Below are positions 1 through 8,774 of a DNA stretch of 49,138 nucleotides, one piece after another. The notes beneath the pieces are model-generated. The model was given only the letters and a program-made list of their open reading frames with translations, was not told the origin of the DNA and searched no databases. A program made the position numbers and the translations under genes. Position 1 is the stretch's first letter; each line of letters opens with the position of its first letter. Source of the DNA: Bacteroidota bacterium (GTDB lineage: Bacteria; Bacteroidota; Bacteroidia; Chitinophagales; Chitinophagaceae); NCBI GenBank assembly GCA_018268075.1, contig JAFDXH010000030.1, forward strand, positions 1 to 49,138, written 5' to 3'.

Positions 1-294
1 CCACATCCACTACAACAAGGATTAAGACACCCTTGTTAGTGGTCACAACGACCATAGGGCGACCTGGCTGAGAGCCACATCCCCCGATTTCGTTCCTCAT
101 TGGGGCAGGCTACTACAGCAAGGATTAAGACGATAGTTGTTGACCTGCATAAAAACCAAGTGCTTTTAGGCTGAGAGCCACATCCACTACAACAAGGATT
201 AAGACACCCTTGTTAGTGGTCACAACGACCATAGGGCGACCTGGCTGAGAGCCACATCCCCCGATTTCGTTCCTCATTGGGGCAGGCTACTACA
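1..294. repeat. 117-bp direct duplication with 177-bp period
   Basis: Positions 1-117 and 178-294 are identical as far as I can read. Each copy holds one repeat, one spacer, a 5' half repeat, a 29-bp insert (83-111 and 260-288) and the start of a 3' half repeat. The copies diverge after 117/294. This looks like a recent segmental duplication inside the array, probably by recombination between repeats. Confidence 0.85.
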
Positions 295-308
295 TCAAGG
301 GTTAAGGC
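1..308 (+). CRISPR. CRISPR-like array, partial at left edge
   Basis: One complete repeat of 37 bp is seen at 169-205; it begins GGCTGAGAGCC and ends AAGGATTAAGAC. A second copy is cut by the window edge (1-28). Two further copies are split: 66-82 plus 112-131, and 243-259 plus 289-308, each with the same 29 bp between the halves. Spacers at 29-65, 132-168 and 206-242 are all 37 bp, and the first and third are identical. Equal repeat and spacer lengths support CRISPR. The last half repeat (289-308) carries three changes, as is common at a leader-distal end. The + strand repeat ends in ATTAAGAC, similar to the ATTGAAAC handle of many type I and III repeats. Both points suggest a leader to the left, outside the window. 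No cas gene is present, so the type cannot be assigned. A structured tandem repeat remains an alternative. Confidence 0.62.
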
Positions 309-588
309 TTAATTTTCTTTATATTTTATATTTATAGATTGCATCGCACACCATCCTCCTTTAGTTTCTCATTGTGCCATGCTATTACCGCATGGAACAA
401 TTTTTTAAAATTGCATTGCGGTTTTTTCTGAATTAATGGGATACATAAGCAACAAAGTGCGGCTCGCATTAAATTAGCGGTGTAACTAAAACTCAACTTT
501 TTAAAACCATAAATCGTAGAAAAGAATGGTTGGTACCAATGAGCCTGTATTGAAAATTTTGGAATTTATCTTCCCCTCACTATTACCC
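309..588. other. Intergenic, no gene recognised
   Basis: This AT-rich stretch separates the array end from the stop codon of the leftward PD-(D/E)xK gene. I see no conserved reading frame, no tRNA-like fold and no clear terminator. Short open frames here have no recognisable protein features. Confidence 0.6.
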
Positions 589-1029
589 CTATCCCTCATA
601 ATCAGGAAAATAATCAATCTCCACAAATTGGTTATTTTCTTTTTTAAAACCTCTGCAATACATACCGTTGGTAATAATGAGGTAAGGCACTTCCAAGGCG
701 GCATGATACCGCAGCGCCTGCGCTAAGGTTTTTTCAGAGAGGGGTGCCTTCATTTCTTTGCATTCTATAATCATCCAGGGCAAGGCATTGCGCCGGTAAA
801 TAATTATATCGCATCTTTTGCTAAGGCTGCCCAGTTTTATTTCTTTCTCAATTGCTATAAGGGAGGTAGGGTAGTGCTTTATCAGATCTAAATACCCGAT
901 TACATTCTGCCTAACCCATTCTTCGGGTGTTAAGGCAAGCCATTTTTTTCTTACAGCATCAAAAATTTTTTGGCCATTTTCGGTATGCTCAATCCTGATA
1001 TTATTTTTTGAAAAAGTTAATTGAATCAT
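589..1029 (-). CDS. Type I restriction R-subunit N-terminal-like protein (stand-alone PD-(D/E)xK)
   Basis: This 146-residue protein matches the HsdR N-terminal-like domain (HSDR_N_2 type) found alone in many Bacteroidota. A nuclease-type core can be seen: Asp74 in RCDIIIYRR, followed by Glu89 and Lys91 in IIECKEMK, which fits the PD-(D/E)xK layout. There is no helicase domain, no specificity or methylase gene nearby, and no signal peptide, so it is not a working type I restriction subunit. Its true role is unknown; a DNA-binding or nuclease role in the cytoplasm is inferred from the fold. It is divergent from the AMP nucleosidase gene, with 126 bp between the starts. It lies next to the CRISPR-like array, but stand-alone copies are common elsewhere, so I do not treat it as a cas gene. 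Confidence 0.75.
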   Translation of the reverse strand: MIQLTFSKNNIRIEHTENGQKIFDAVRKKWLALTPEEWVRQNVIGYLDLIKHYPTSLIAIEKEIKLGSLSKRCDIIIYRRNALPWMIIECKEMKAPLSEKTLAQALRYHAALEVPYLIITNGMYCRGFKKENNQFVEIDYFPDYEG

Positions 1030-1155
1030 GCCTCAGAATAATGTCGCAAAGTTGTAAAATAAATTGCAAGTAATTTTTACAAATAAATAAAGTGATAGAA
1101 ACCTTGTAATATCGTAATTTTATCCCTATTGTAAATCTAAAATTTACTCAACTGC

Positions 1156-1926
1156 ATGAAGACAAAGAAAGAAATCGTAGATAACTGGTTACCCCGTTAT
1201 ACAGGCGAAAAGTTAGCCAACTTTGGGAAATATATTTTACTCACCAACTTTTCCAATTATGTAAAAATGTTTGCAGAAATTCATGGTGTGCAAGTGGTGG
1301 GCATAGAAAAGGCTATGGAATGTGCTACTGCCGATAACATCACCATAATCAATTTTGGAATGGGAAGCCCGGGTGCTGCTACAATCATGGATTTACTCAG
1401 TGCTATTGACCCCAAGGCTGTATTATTTTTGGGCAAATGTGGCGGCCTTAAAAAACGTAATAAAATTGGCGACCTTATACTACCCATAGCTGCCATCAGG
1501 GGCGAAGGAACCTCTAATGATTATTTTCCGCCCGAAGTGCCCGCTCTTCCTGCATTTGCTCTGCAAAAAGCTATTTCAACCACTATCAGAGACCATGCCT
1601 ATGATTATTGGACAGGAACAGTTTACACTACCAACAGGCGCGTATGGGAGCATGATGAAACATTTAAAGGATACCTGCGCAAAATAAGAGCCTATGCGGT
1701 AGATATGGAAACTGCTACTATTTTTACTGTTGGGTTTTATAATAAAATACCTACCGGTGCTTTGCTATTGGTAAGTGATTCGCCCATGGTGCCTGAAGGT
1801 GTAAAGACTATTGAAAGTGATGCAAGTGTGACAGCTCAATTTGTAGAAATTCATTTGAAAATTGGAATTGAATCATTAAAACAATTGATCAATGATGGGT
1901 TGACTGTAAGGCATCTTAAATTCTAA
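1156..1926 (+). CDS. amn: AMP nucleosidase (short Bacteroidota form)
   Basis: The enzyme hydrolyses AMP to adenine and ribose 5-phosphate and so adjusts adenylate pools. The 256-residue protein is a nucleoside phosphorylase-fold protein: the segment VLFLGKCGGLKKR near residue 95 and AVDMETATIF near residue 180 are the phosphate/ribose-binding and Met-Glu ribose-contact motifs of the family. It lacks the extra N-terminal regulatory domain of the ~480-residue enterobacterial Amn, as is usual in Bacteroidota. The ATG at 1156 is the first in frame and gives a normal length. A small hairpin plus T-run overlaps and follows the stop (about 1925-1944), but it is too weak to call a terminator. The next gene starts 45 bp downstream on the same strand. 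Confidence 0.88.
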   Translation: MKTKKEIVDNWLPRYTGEKLANFGKYILLTNFSNYVKMFAEIHGVQVVGIEKAMECATADNITIINFGMGSPGAATIMDLLSAIDPKAVLFLGKCGGLKKRNKIGDLILPIAAIRGEGTSNDYFPPEVPALPAFALQKAISTTIRDHAYDYWTGTVYTTNRRVWEHDETFKGYLRKIRAYAVDMETATIFTVGFYNKIPTGALLLVSDSPMVPEGVKTIESDASVTAQFVEIHLKIGIESLKQLINDGLTVRHLKF

Positions 1927-1971
1927 GTATCCATACTTTTTTTATGTGAATTTTTTCATTAAGTTTTATCC

Positions 1972-3726
1972 ATGCTACTACCCGTACTTCAGATAAAGAA
2001 CCTCTCTATCTTATTTGGTACAGATGGGAAACCTGCTACAGCGCTTTCAGGCATTGACCTCACCATCAATAGGGGAGAAGTGGTTGCAATTGTAGGCGAA
2101 TCCGGATCTGGAAAAACTATTACTTCACTGGCTCTGCTTCAACTGCTTCCTGAGGCCGCAATAGTGGCTACAGGTGAAATTTTATTTTATAAAAATGGCA
2201 GCAATGATAAACCTATAGATCTATTAAAGGAAAATGAAGGCAGCATAAGAAAAATAAGAGGCAATAGCATTTCAATGATATTTCAAGAGCCCATGACTTC
2301 ATTGAATCCGTTGAAGAAATGTGGAGAGCAGGTAGCAGAATCCCTTCGTATTCATAAAAATATTTCTGTAAAGGAAGCATTAAAACAAACGGCTGAACTC
2401 TTTGATCTTGTTCAATTACCTGATCCTGAGGGCATGCTGTACCGATACCCACATGAAATAAGTGGCGGACAGAAGCAGCGCGTAATGATTGCAATGGCGA
2501 TGAGTTGTAATCCTGATATTCTGATTGCAGATGAGCCTACTACTGCTCTGGATGTTACTGTACAAAAAACAATTCTGCAATTGCTGAAAAACCTTCAGGC
2601 CAAAAATAATATGAGCATCATTTATATTACTCATGACCTGGGCTTAGTAGCTGATATTGCAGACCGCGTAGTAGTAATGTATAGAGGTCAGATAATAGAG
2701 CAAGGCAACGTGACTCAGATTTTTACCAATCCGCAGAAGCCCTACACGCGTGCATTGCTCAGTTGCAGGCCCACACCTGCATCCAAAGGCAAGCGATTGC
2801 CTGTTATAAACGATTTTCTGAATGCTCAAGGTTTTTCAAATGCAGAAATAGTAAATGAGCAGCTACAAACTAATTATGATGCAGCTACTCTAAATGCTAA
2901 TAAGCATGCGGTATTGGGCTTATCCGAAAAGGAAATACCAATTTTGCAGGTGGAAAATTTAAAAGTTTATTTTCCTGTAGAAAGATCCTTTTTAGGAAAG
3001 GTTACAAAATATTTTAAAGCAGTAGATGATGTTTCTTTTGAAATAGGTAATGGTGAAACGCTGGGGCTGGTGGGCGAGAGTGGCTGTGGAAAAACGACTC
3101 TTGGCCGCACACTAATCAGATTGATAGATCCCTATGCAGGCCGTATTCTTTTTGCGGGCAAAAATATTGCTGAAATAGATAAAGAATCATTGCGCAGGAA
3201 AAGAAAAAATATTCAAATTATTTTTCAGGATCCTTACGGATCACTCAACCCGCGCATGACGATTGGTGATGCACTAAATGAGCCTATGAAGGCGCATCAT
3301 ATACTGCCAAATGATAAATCAAGAAAAGAAAAAATTATCCATCTGCTTGAAAAAGTGCAATTAAAACCGGATCATTTTAACCGGTACCCACATGAGTTTA
3401 GCGGGGGGCAGCGCCAGCGCATCTGTATTGCGCGCGCCTTAGGGCTGAGTCCTGAATTTATTATTTGCGATGAGAGTGTATCTGCATTGGATGTGAGTGT
3501 ACAGGCGCAAGTGTTAAACTTGCTCAATGATTTAAAAAGTGAATTGGGGTTTACCTGCATTTTTATTTCACACGATCTTTCGGTGGTTCATTATATCAGT
3601 GATAGAATAATGGTAATGAACAAAGGAAAAATTGTAGAAACCGGCACTGCAGATGAAATTTATTTTAACCCCCAAGAAAAATACACCCAGGGCCTTATTG
3701 CTTCCATTCCAAAGGTCCATTTTTAA
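1972..3726 (+). CDS. Peptide ABC transporter ATPase, two fused nucleotide-binding domains
   Basis: This 584-residue protein carries two complete ABC ATPase domains in tandem (about residues 5-265 and 320-580), like a fusion of DppD and DppF or like YejF. Domain 1 has Walker A GESGSGKT, signature SGGQKQRV and Walker [13 protein letters not shown]. Domain 2 has Walker A GESGCGKT, signature SGGQRQRI and Walker [14 protein letters not shown] peptide-transporter C-terminal extension with an [11 protein letters not shown] motif follows domain 1, and [10 protein letters not shown] ends domain 2; these are typical of oligopeptide/nickel importers. The substrate is therefore probably di- or oligopeptides, taken up through inner-membrane permeases not encoded here. 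The gene has no permease or binding-protein partner in the window. Its stop overlaps the stop of the convergent TraB gene by four bases. Confidence 0.88.
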   Translation: MLLPVLQIKNLSILFGTDGKPATALSGIDLTINRGEVVAIVGESGSGKTITSLALLQLLPEAAIVATGEILFYKNGSNDKPIDLLKENEGSIRKIRGNSISMIFQEPMTSLNPLKKCGEQVAESLRIHKNISVKEALKQTAELFDLVQLPDPEGMLYRYPHEISGGQKQRVMIAMAMSCNPDILIADEPTTALDVTVQKTILQLLKNLQAKNNMSIIYITHDLGLVADIADRVVVMYRGQIIEQGNVTQIFTNPQKPYTRALLSCRPTPASKGKRLPVINDFLNAQGFSNAEIVNEQLQTNYDAATLNANKHAVLGLSEKEIPILQVENLKVYFPVERSFLGKVTKYFKAVDDVSFEIGNGETLGLVGESGCGKTTLGRTLIRLIDPYAGRILFAGKNIAEIDKESLRRKRKNIQIIFQDPYGSLNPRMTIGDALNEPMKAHHILPNDKSRKEKIIHLLEKVQLKPDHFNRYPHEFSGGQRQRICIARALGLSPEFIICDESVSALDVSVQAQVLNLLNDLKSELGFTCIFISHDLSVVHYISDRIMVMNKGKIVETGTADEIYFNPQEKYTQGLIASIPKVHF

Positions 3727-6700
3727 TAATCGTAATCGCCATAGGTTGTATTTTGAAGATAAAAATATTTACCACTTTTATAAGATTGAATTTCTATTTT
3801 TTTAAATTCTTTTTCCATTTGTTCGCCTTCTGTTGACTGGGCATCAAAAACTTTATCGGTAAATCTTGTAAACTCATATCCGGTAGCAACTTTGGTAGTA
3901 TCTAACGGCTGCAGGCCACTGAATGCCATTTTCCATGGATCTTCTTTTTTTATGCGGTACTTGAAGAAATATACATTTCCTGAATCATTTTTATAAACAG
4001 ATTTAACTCTTTTTAGAAATACCATAGAATCTATATTGTTTTTAGAACTCATTTCCATCAAGGCACTTCGCGCCATCAGATTTTGAGAGCGATAGGCCGT
4101 AGGGAATTTATTTTCAAGTTGATACTTCTTTAATTGGTAATAAAAAGATGACCGGTATTTATCATCTGCTGCGATTGTATTTAAAATAGAATCAGGTACA
4201 GGATGATTGTTTTTGAGCATCAATATTGAAATGGCTGATAATATATGAGGGTTTTTAGAACGCAACAGGTTGTCGAAAAATTTGCGAACCGGAGGTTCAT
4301 TTTCATAGAAGGGGAAAAGGATCGTAGCGTATTGTGCTAACTTTTCATCTGGCTCTGAAAAGCTGTTTTGATCATCATCATCGTCATTAGTTGTGGTTTT
4401 ATTTTCCTGCTTCAACATTTTTTCATCTATAGCTTGCTGCTTTTTGTATGTAATTTTTGCATCAAAATATATGGTAGAATAATATTCCTTATAATCATTT
4501 CCTTTTATAAAATTACTGTCAATAAGCATGGCCAGCGTTGATATTATGTTTTCTTTATAATCATCTATAATCGCCAGCTTCATAATGTCGGGATATAATT
4601 GTCGTGTGAGTGCAAGTGAATCGTCTAAGTCGTCAAACAGGCCATTATATTCATAATTACTTTCAAATAGAGGTGGGTCTTCCAGAATCAGGTCTTTTAA
4701 TACCTCGTAGGCATATTTGGTTTTGTTTTTTGCCAATGCTTTTATCACTTCATTTTGAAAAATGGCTGTGTCCTTAGAACGTTCATAAATATTCTTAAGC
4801 ATATCTACCACTTTCTTATCTGTTTTTTCTTCATTCAGGTAGCCTAACTGATCTATCGCTTTTACTTTCATGTCAAAATAATCTTTATCAGAATATTTAA
4901 GGGTTTCAAAAAAATTCTGAAATGCGGGAAGATCTTCTGCGCCAAAATATACATTGTAAAAAACACTCAAGGCTTTGGCATGGGTAGCGCTGTCTGTGCT
5001 TTTAAGGTCAGTAAAAAATTTGGCAGCTTTGCTGGATTTCATGTCAAAAAACTCGCCTTTGTCCAGCGGACGAAATGTTTTGAAAAAAGTACTGATAAAA
5101 TTTTCAGAAGTGCTTAGCGAATCGCCCATAGTGGTAAGGCGGTATAGCCTTCCATTGTGAAATACTAATAATCTTTTGATGGTTTTTAAACTGCCTGTAT
5201 CTGTTAAAGTAAAGGTGTACGTTTTTATGCCTTCAATAAGGGTAGAGTCGAAAGAGGAAAGCACCAGATCATTCTTTGCTTTATAATCCTTTATTTCCCC
5301 TTGCACATAATCAAATCCTTTTTTTAGCCGGAAATAGGAAGGAAGCGCCTGCATAGACACACTAATTTCTTCACCTGTGGAATCGCTTAGATAAAAAGCA
5401 TTTTTTAATGGAGGCCAATAATCTTTATTCCCTTGGGTTTTTAAAGTTTTTGAGGTAATATTTTCAATTAAGGATCTGAAGCCTGCATCAAGATCTGGAA
5501 TAACAGAAGACTTTACTTTAAAATCTATAAAGGTGTCTAATACTGATTGTGGAGTATTATAATGAAAGGGCACAAATTCAAATGTTGAAAAAAAGGAATT
5601 TTGATTTTTCGAAGAATCTGAAGATTTTTCTGAAAGAAGATAATATTGCGCCCCTTTTATCACAATTTTTATTTTGTTATAACTTCCATCCTTTAAGCTG
5701 AATGATGCATTCCATGATGGGTAGCCTTTAAAACTTTCAAAAGTTATAGGACCGCAGTCTTTGATAAAATCCGCGCTTTTGTAGGATTCATATACCAGCT
5801 TTAAAGCAATCGTATCTGGATCGAGGAACGTAAAATTATTGACTGCTTTTTTCAGAATTACATAAGAATTACCCCTATCCTTGTCAATGGCAGAATATTC
5901 AAAACGGTCTATATTATCAATACCTTTGGTATTAATGAAAATGTGGGGTGATTGTGGCAGATATATCTTAAAACCACCTTGGGCAGGAGTAAACAAGAAT
6001 GGAGTGATATCGGCAACTTTTATTTTAAGTGAATTGAAGAATGTATCCGCTTCTGTTCCTGAAATATAATCCTCCTTGCCACTAATTTTTAAAATAATAA
6101 TTTCAAAGGGGGTAATGAATATCTGATATCGTTGCAAATCGCCACGCCTTGTTTTGCTGGTGATGTCAAAGCCATTAAACCCACTATTTTGAATCGCAAT
6201 TTTCTTTATTATTTTCCCAGGAATATTTTCATAAACGATACTGTCTAATTTTTCTGAAACTTGCCTTTCCGTTTTATTGAAGAAGGAATTATAGGTCTGA
6301 ACCCTAGTCAATAAATAATAGGAACCATTGCTCATATCAGCAAATTGTTGCCTCTGAAGATTTGAATTGTCAGTAGTGAGTTTATATAAATTTCCGGGTG
6401 CGCTCAAGGAAATAGTACTGTCCGAGGTGTATTGAGTATAAAAATGAACCGGTACCTTTCTTTTATCTATTTCATTTTGGTGAAAGCTATTGGTATAAAC
6501 CAATTTTACAGGACGAAGATGATATCCTTTAGAACGTAATAATTCAATAACCCCTTTTGCTCCGGGCAGGTGAGCGGCACCTACGGCCGCAAAAAGTGAA
6601 TTCTTTTTTAAAATAGTATCAATGGAATTGGCCTGAATCACATTTCTGGCAATGAGAAATTTATTTCGAAATGCTTCCGATTTAAGACTGATGATTTCTA

Positions 6701-7385
6701 GCGAGTCTAATAAATCAAGGTCACCATGGCGATAAGCATCTTCGATTTTTTTATCCAGATCTTCCGGAGGGTCGGTTGGCGATACATTAGATTTTTTTTC
6801 ATTTGCCATATCTGCATAAGCTTCTAATACCATTTTTTCTGTAGTAATATAATCTTCTACGCCTGTGGCAGTTTTGCCCAGCTTTCTGGCAGTTTGGTAA
6901 ATGTATAAATCCAGAAAGGTGTCTTCTTCAAAATCTTCCCGGCTTTGGTTAGACCTGTAGAGAAGGCCATTGAGCACCACAGGTTCTACTTGTAATGCGC
7001 TTTTTAGTTCATCTTCATAATCCTCTATTTTAAACGATTTTTCATTTAAATAATCATCCTTTGCGGTTTGTATAAAGGTTTTATAATCTTTTTGAAGCTT
7101 GTCCATTCTAACCATTTCTACCTGCCATTTTTCAGGATTTAGCTCGATGGCTACGGTATGAACACTCTTTAAGGCATTGTAAAACGAATCTGCCAGATGG
7201 AACACCATTTTATTATTTACATGCATAGTTCCGAATAAGTAGGAGGGCGTCTTTAGCCCATTACCAGAAATTTCCCAGAGCAACCCCTGATACTTTTTGA
7301 CAGGTTGGTTTTGGGAATATCCACTTTGAGCCATTACAAAAATGAGTGTACAGCAGGCGAAGGTTAACAAGGTTTTTTTTCTCAT
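3723..7385 (-). CDS. TraB/GumN (Tiki-like) family exported protein with long C-terminal extension
   Basis: I place the start at 7385, eleven codons inside the longest frame, because MRKKTLLTFACC opens a clean signal peptide ending near SGYSQ. The mature N-terminal part (about residues 30-300) is a TraB/GumN domain: GTMH at 52-55 and the later VGAAHLPG segment are the two family motifs. Tiki relatives are metalloproteases, but activity here is not shown. The rest is unusual: about 500 residues of beta-rich sequence with recurring FFxSF/FFxTF segment ends resembling PsbP-like units, then roughly 400 residues of helical, HEAT-like sequence with an acidic linker (NDDDDDQN). Full length is 1220 residues against about 300 for simple GumN proteins. 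It probably acts in the periplasm or at the envelope. It stands alone on this strand between convergent and divergent neighbours. Confidence 0.75.
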   Translation of the reverse strand: MRKKTLLTFACCTLIFVMAQSGYSQNQPVKKYQGLLWEISGNGLKTPSYLFGTMHVNNKMVFHLADSFYNALKSVHTVAIELNPEKWQVEMVRMDKLQKDYKTFIQTAKDDYLNEKSFKIEDYEDELKSALQVEPVVLNGLLYRSNQSREDFEEDTFLDLYIYQTARKLGKTATGVEDYITTEKMVLEAYADMANEKKSNVSPTDPPEDLDKKIEDAYRHGDLDLLDSLEIISLKSEAFRNKFLIARNVIQANSIDTILKKNSLFAAVGAAHLPGAKGVIELLRSKGYHLRPVKLVYTNSFHQNEIDKRKVPVHFYTQYTSDSTISLSAPGNLYKLTTDNSNLQRQQFADMSNGSYYLLTRVQTYNSFFNKTERQVSEKLDSIVYENIPGKIIKKIAIQNSGFNGFDITSKTRRGDLQRYQIFITPFEIIILKISGKEDYISGTEADTFFNSLKIKVADITPFLFTPAQGGFKIYLPQSPHIFINTKGIDNIDRFEYSAIDKDRGNSYVILKKAVNNFTFLDPDTIALKLVYESYKSADFIKDCGPITFESFKGYPSWNASFSLKDGSYNKIKIVIKGAQYYLLSEKSSDSSKNQNSFFSTFEFVPFHYNTPQSVLDTFIDFKVKSSVIPDLDAGFRSLIENITSKTLKTQGNKDYWPPLKNAFYLSDSTGEEISVSMQALPSYFRLKKGFDYVQGEIKDYKAKNDLVLSSFDSTLIEGIKTYTFTLTDTGSLKTIKRLLVFHNGRLYRLTTMGDSLSTSENFISTFFKTFRPLDKGEFFDMKSSKAAKFFTDLKSTDSATHAKALSVFYNVYFGAEDLPAFQNFFETLKYSDKDYFDMKVKAIDQLGYLNEEKTDKKVVDMLKNIYERSKDTAIFQNEVIKALAKNKTKYAYEVLKDLILEDPPLFESNYEYNGLFDDLDDSLALTRQLYPDIMKLAIIDDYKENIISTLAMLIDSNFIKGNDYKEYYSTIYFDAKITYKKQQAIDEKMLKQENKTTTNDDDDDQNSFSEPDEKLAQYATILFPFYENEPPVRKFFDNLLRSKNPHILSAISILMLKNNHPVPDSILNTIAADDKYRSSFYYQLKKYQLENKFPTAYRSQNLMARSALMEMSSKNNIDSMVFLKRVKSVYKNDSGNVYFFKYRIKKEDPWKMAFSGLQPLDTTKVATGYEFTRFTDKVFDAQSTEGEQMEKEFKKIEIQSYKSGKYFYLQNTTYGDYDY

Positions 7386-7528
7386 GTATGAAGCAGGTAG
7401 TTTATAAAGAGGCCACAAAATACAGGAAATATCTAAAGTTGTAAGATGCTACACCTTTTAAAGCGACGGCAATGCCTGTAATAATTCTGGCCATAAAAAA
7501 TTGTCTTAATATTTTTAAATAAAAATAT

Positions 7529-7536
7529 TACCTTTG
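7529..7536 (+). promoter_or_regulatory. TAnnTTTG promoter element upstream of queA
   Basis: TACCTTTG is an exact match to the Bacteroidota -7 element. A TTG lies at 7501-7503, with 25 nt between, a little longer than usual. Transcription would start near 7541-7543, just before the structured leader at 7551. Confidence 0.5.
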
Positions 7537-7550
7537 CCCACTTTTAAAAT

Positions 7551-7649
7551 CATGCCGTAACATGATAAGTGGCCTGGCAATAGCCGGGTACGTATCTCTG
7601 TAAAACAGTAAATGGCATGTGACCAACATTTAAAAACAATTGTCACATG
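7551..7649 (+). promoter_or_regulatory. Structured queA leader with switchable start-codon hairpin (candidate riboswitch)
   Basis: Four stems are visible. CATGCC (7551-7556) pairs with GGCATG (7614-7619) and closes a region holding two hairpins: CCTGGC-AATA-GCCGGG (7573-7588) and CTGT-AAA-ACAG (7598-7608). Downstream, CATGTGAC (7616-7623) pairs perfectly with GTCACATG (7642-7649), whose last three bases are the queA start codon. The closing stem and the start-codon stem share bases 7616-7619, so only one can form at a time. That is the layout of a translational switch: closing stem formed means start codon free; closing stem open means start codon masked. I know no named riboswitch class matching it. 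QueA uses S-adenosylmethionine and makes queuosine precursor, so SAM, preQ1 or a related compound are possible ligands; this is speculation. Confidence 0.55.
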
Positions 7650-8696
7650 AAATTAAGTCAATTTAAATTTGACCTTCCGCTTAACCTAATTGCTCAGAAT
7701 CCTACAAAAAGAAGAGAAGATAGCCGCCTAATGGTCATCGAAAGAGCAACAGGAAAAATTGAGAACAAGCAATTTCGCGATATACTCGATTATTTTGATG
7801 ATAAGGATGTATTTGTCGTGAATAACACAAAAGTATTTCCTGCGCGTATGTATGGGCGCAAAGAAAAAACAGGTGCCAAGATCGAAGTGTTCCTATTGCG
7901 AGAGCTGCATAGGCAAAACCGCCTCTGGGACGTAATTGTGGACCCTGCAAGAAAAATTCGTGTAGGTAATAAATTGTATTTTGGTGAAAATGATGAGTTA
8001 ATAGCAGAGGTAATTGATAATACCACCAGCCGTGGCCGTACCATCCGGTTCTTGTGGGATGGCCCAGAAGAAGATTTTAGAAAGATGCTTTATTTTATGG
8101 GCGAAACGCCGCTACCTAAATATATAAAGCGGAAGCCAGATGAGGAGGATAAGGAGAGGTACCAGACTGTATATGCAAAGCATGAAGGAGCCGTAGCAGC
8201 ACCAACTGCAGGGTTGCACTTTAGCCCGGAATTAATTAAAAGGTTGGAAATTCAAGGAATAAAATTTGCAGAAGTAACACTGCACACGGGGTTAGGTACC
8301 TTCAGGCCTATTGAAGTAGAAGACCTTAGCAAGCATAAAATGGATGCGGAATATTACCGTATAGATGAAGATGCCTGCCGAATTGTAAATAAAGCTAAAG
8401 AGACTCAGCATAGGATATGCTCAGTAGGTACTACCACCATGCGTGCCATGGAAACTTCTTTCACTGCACAGAAATTATTAAAGCCATCTGAAGGGTGGAC
8501 AAATCATTTTATACACCCACCTTACAATTTCAGTATTGCTGATTCATTGGTTACGAATTTTCATTTACCAAAAACGAGCTTACTTATTATGGCATGCGCT
8601 TTTGCAGGGTATGATTTGATGATGGAGGCCTATAAAAAGGCTATAAAGGATAAGTATCGCTTTTTCAGTTATGGCGATGCAATGCTGATCATTTAA
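7647..8696 (+). CDS. queA: S-adenosylmethionine:tRNA ribosyltransferase-isomerase
   Basis: QueA transfers and isomerises the ribose of S-adenosylmethionine onto preQ1 at tRNA position 34, giving epoxyqueuosine. The 349-residue length is typical. Family motifs include the N-terminal [44 protein letters not shown] near residue 185, [12 protein letters not shown] and the C-terminal [16 protein letters not shown]. The ATG at 7647 is fixed by the conserved N-terminus ([10 protein letters not shown]). No other queuosine gene is in the window. The start codon lies inside an 8-bp hairpin, described separately. It begins a rightward group of genes with atpG 78 bp downstream, though atpG has its own promoter-like element. 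Confidence 0.95.
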   Translation: MKLSQFKFDLPLNLIAQNPTKRREDSRLMVIERATGKIENKQFRDILDYFDDKDVFVVNNTKVFPARMYGRKEKTGAKIEVFLLRELHRQNRLWDVIVDPARKIRVGNKLYFGENDELIAEVIDNTTSRGRTIRFLWDGPEEDFRKMLYFMGETPLPKYIKRKPDEEDKERYQTVYAKHEGAVAAPTAGLHFSPELIKRLEIQGIKFAEVTLHTGLGTFRPIEVEDLSKHKMDAEYYRIDEDACRIVNKAKETQHRICSVGTTTMRAMETSFTAQKLLKPSEGWTNHFIHPPYNFSIADSLVTNFHLPKTSLLIMACAFAGYDLMMEAYKKAIKDKYRFFSYGDAMLII

Positions 8697-8743
8697 TCTT
8701 CATTTTTCAATCATAATTCAGCGTTATTGAACCATTAATATCT

Positions 8744-8751
8744 TAACTTTG
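8744..8751 (+). promoter_or_regulatory. TAnnTTTG promoter element upstream of atpG
   Basis: TAACTTTG matches the Bacteroidota -7 element and lies 23 nt before the atpG ATG. A TTG at 8727-8729 is closer than the usual -33 position, so only the -7 element is called. Confidence 0.45.
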
Positions 8752-8774
8752 CACCCCATAAATAAGTATCAAAA

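Noticed and set aside
1-308. Integron attC-type cassette array
   Set aside because: The pairing arms do not fit the attC core-site consensus, no integrase or cassettes are seen, and repeat and spacer lengths are equal as in CRISPR.
589-1029. Restriction-modification or Cas-related system near the array
   Set aside because: Only a lone HsdR N-terminal-like domain is present, with no methylase, specificity, helicase or cas gene; such lone proteins are common in Bacteroidota.
1925-1944. Terminator after amn
   Set aside because: The stem is 5 bp of mostly A-T and overlaps the stop codon; the T-run alone is common in this AT-rich sequence.
7616-7649. preQ1 class I riboswitch at queA
   Set aside because: The A-rich loop is only superficially similar; the C-rich loop and tail pairing of preQ1-I are not present.
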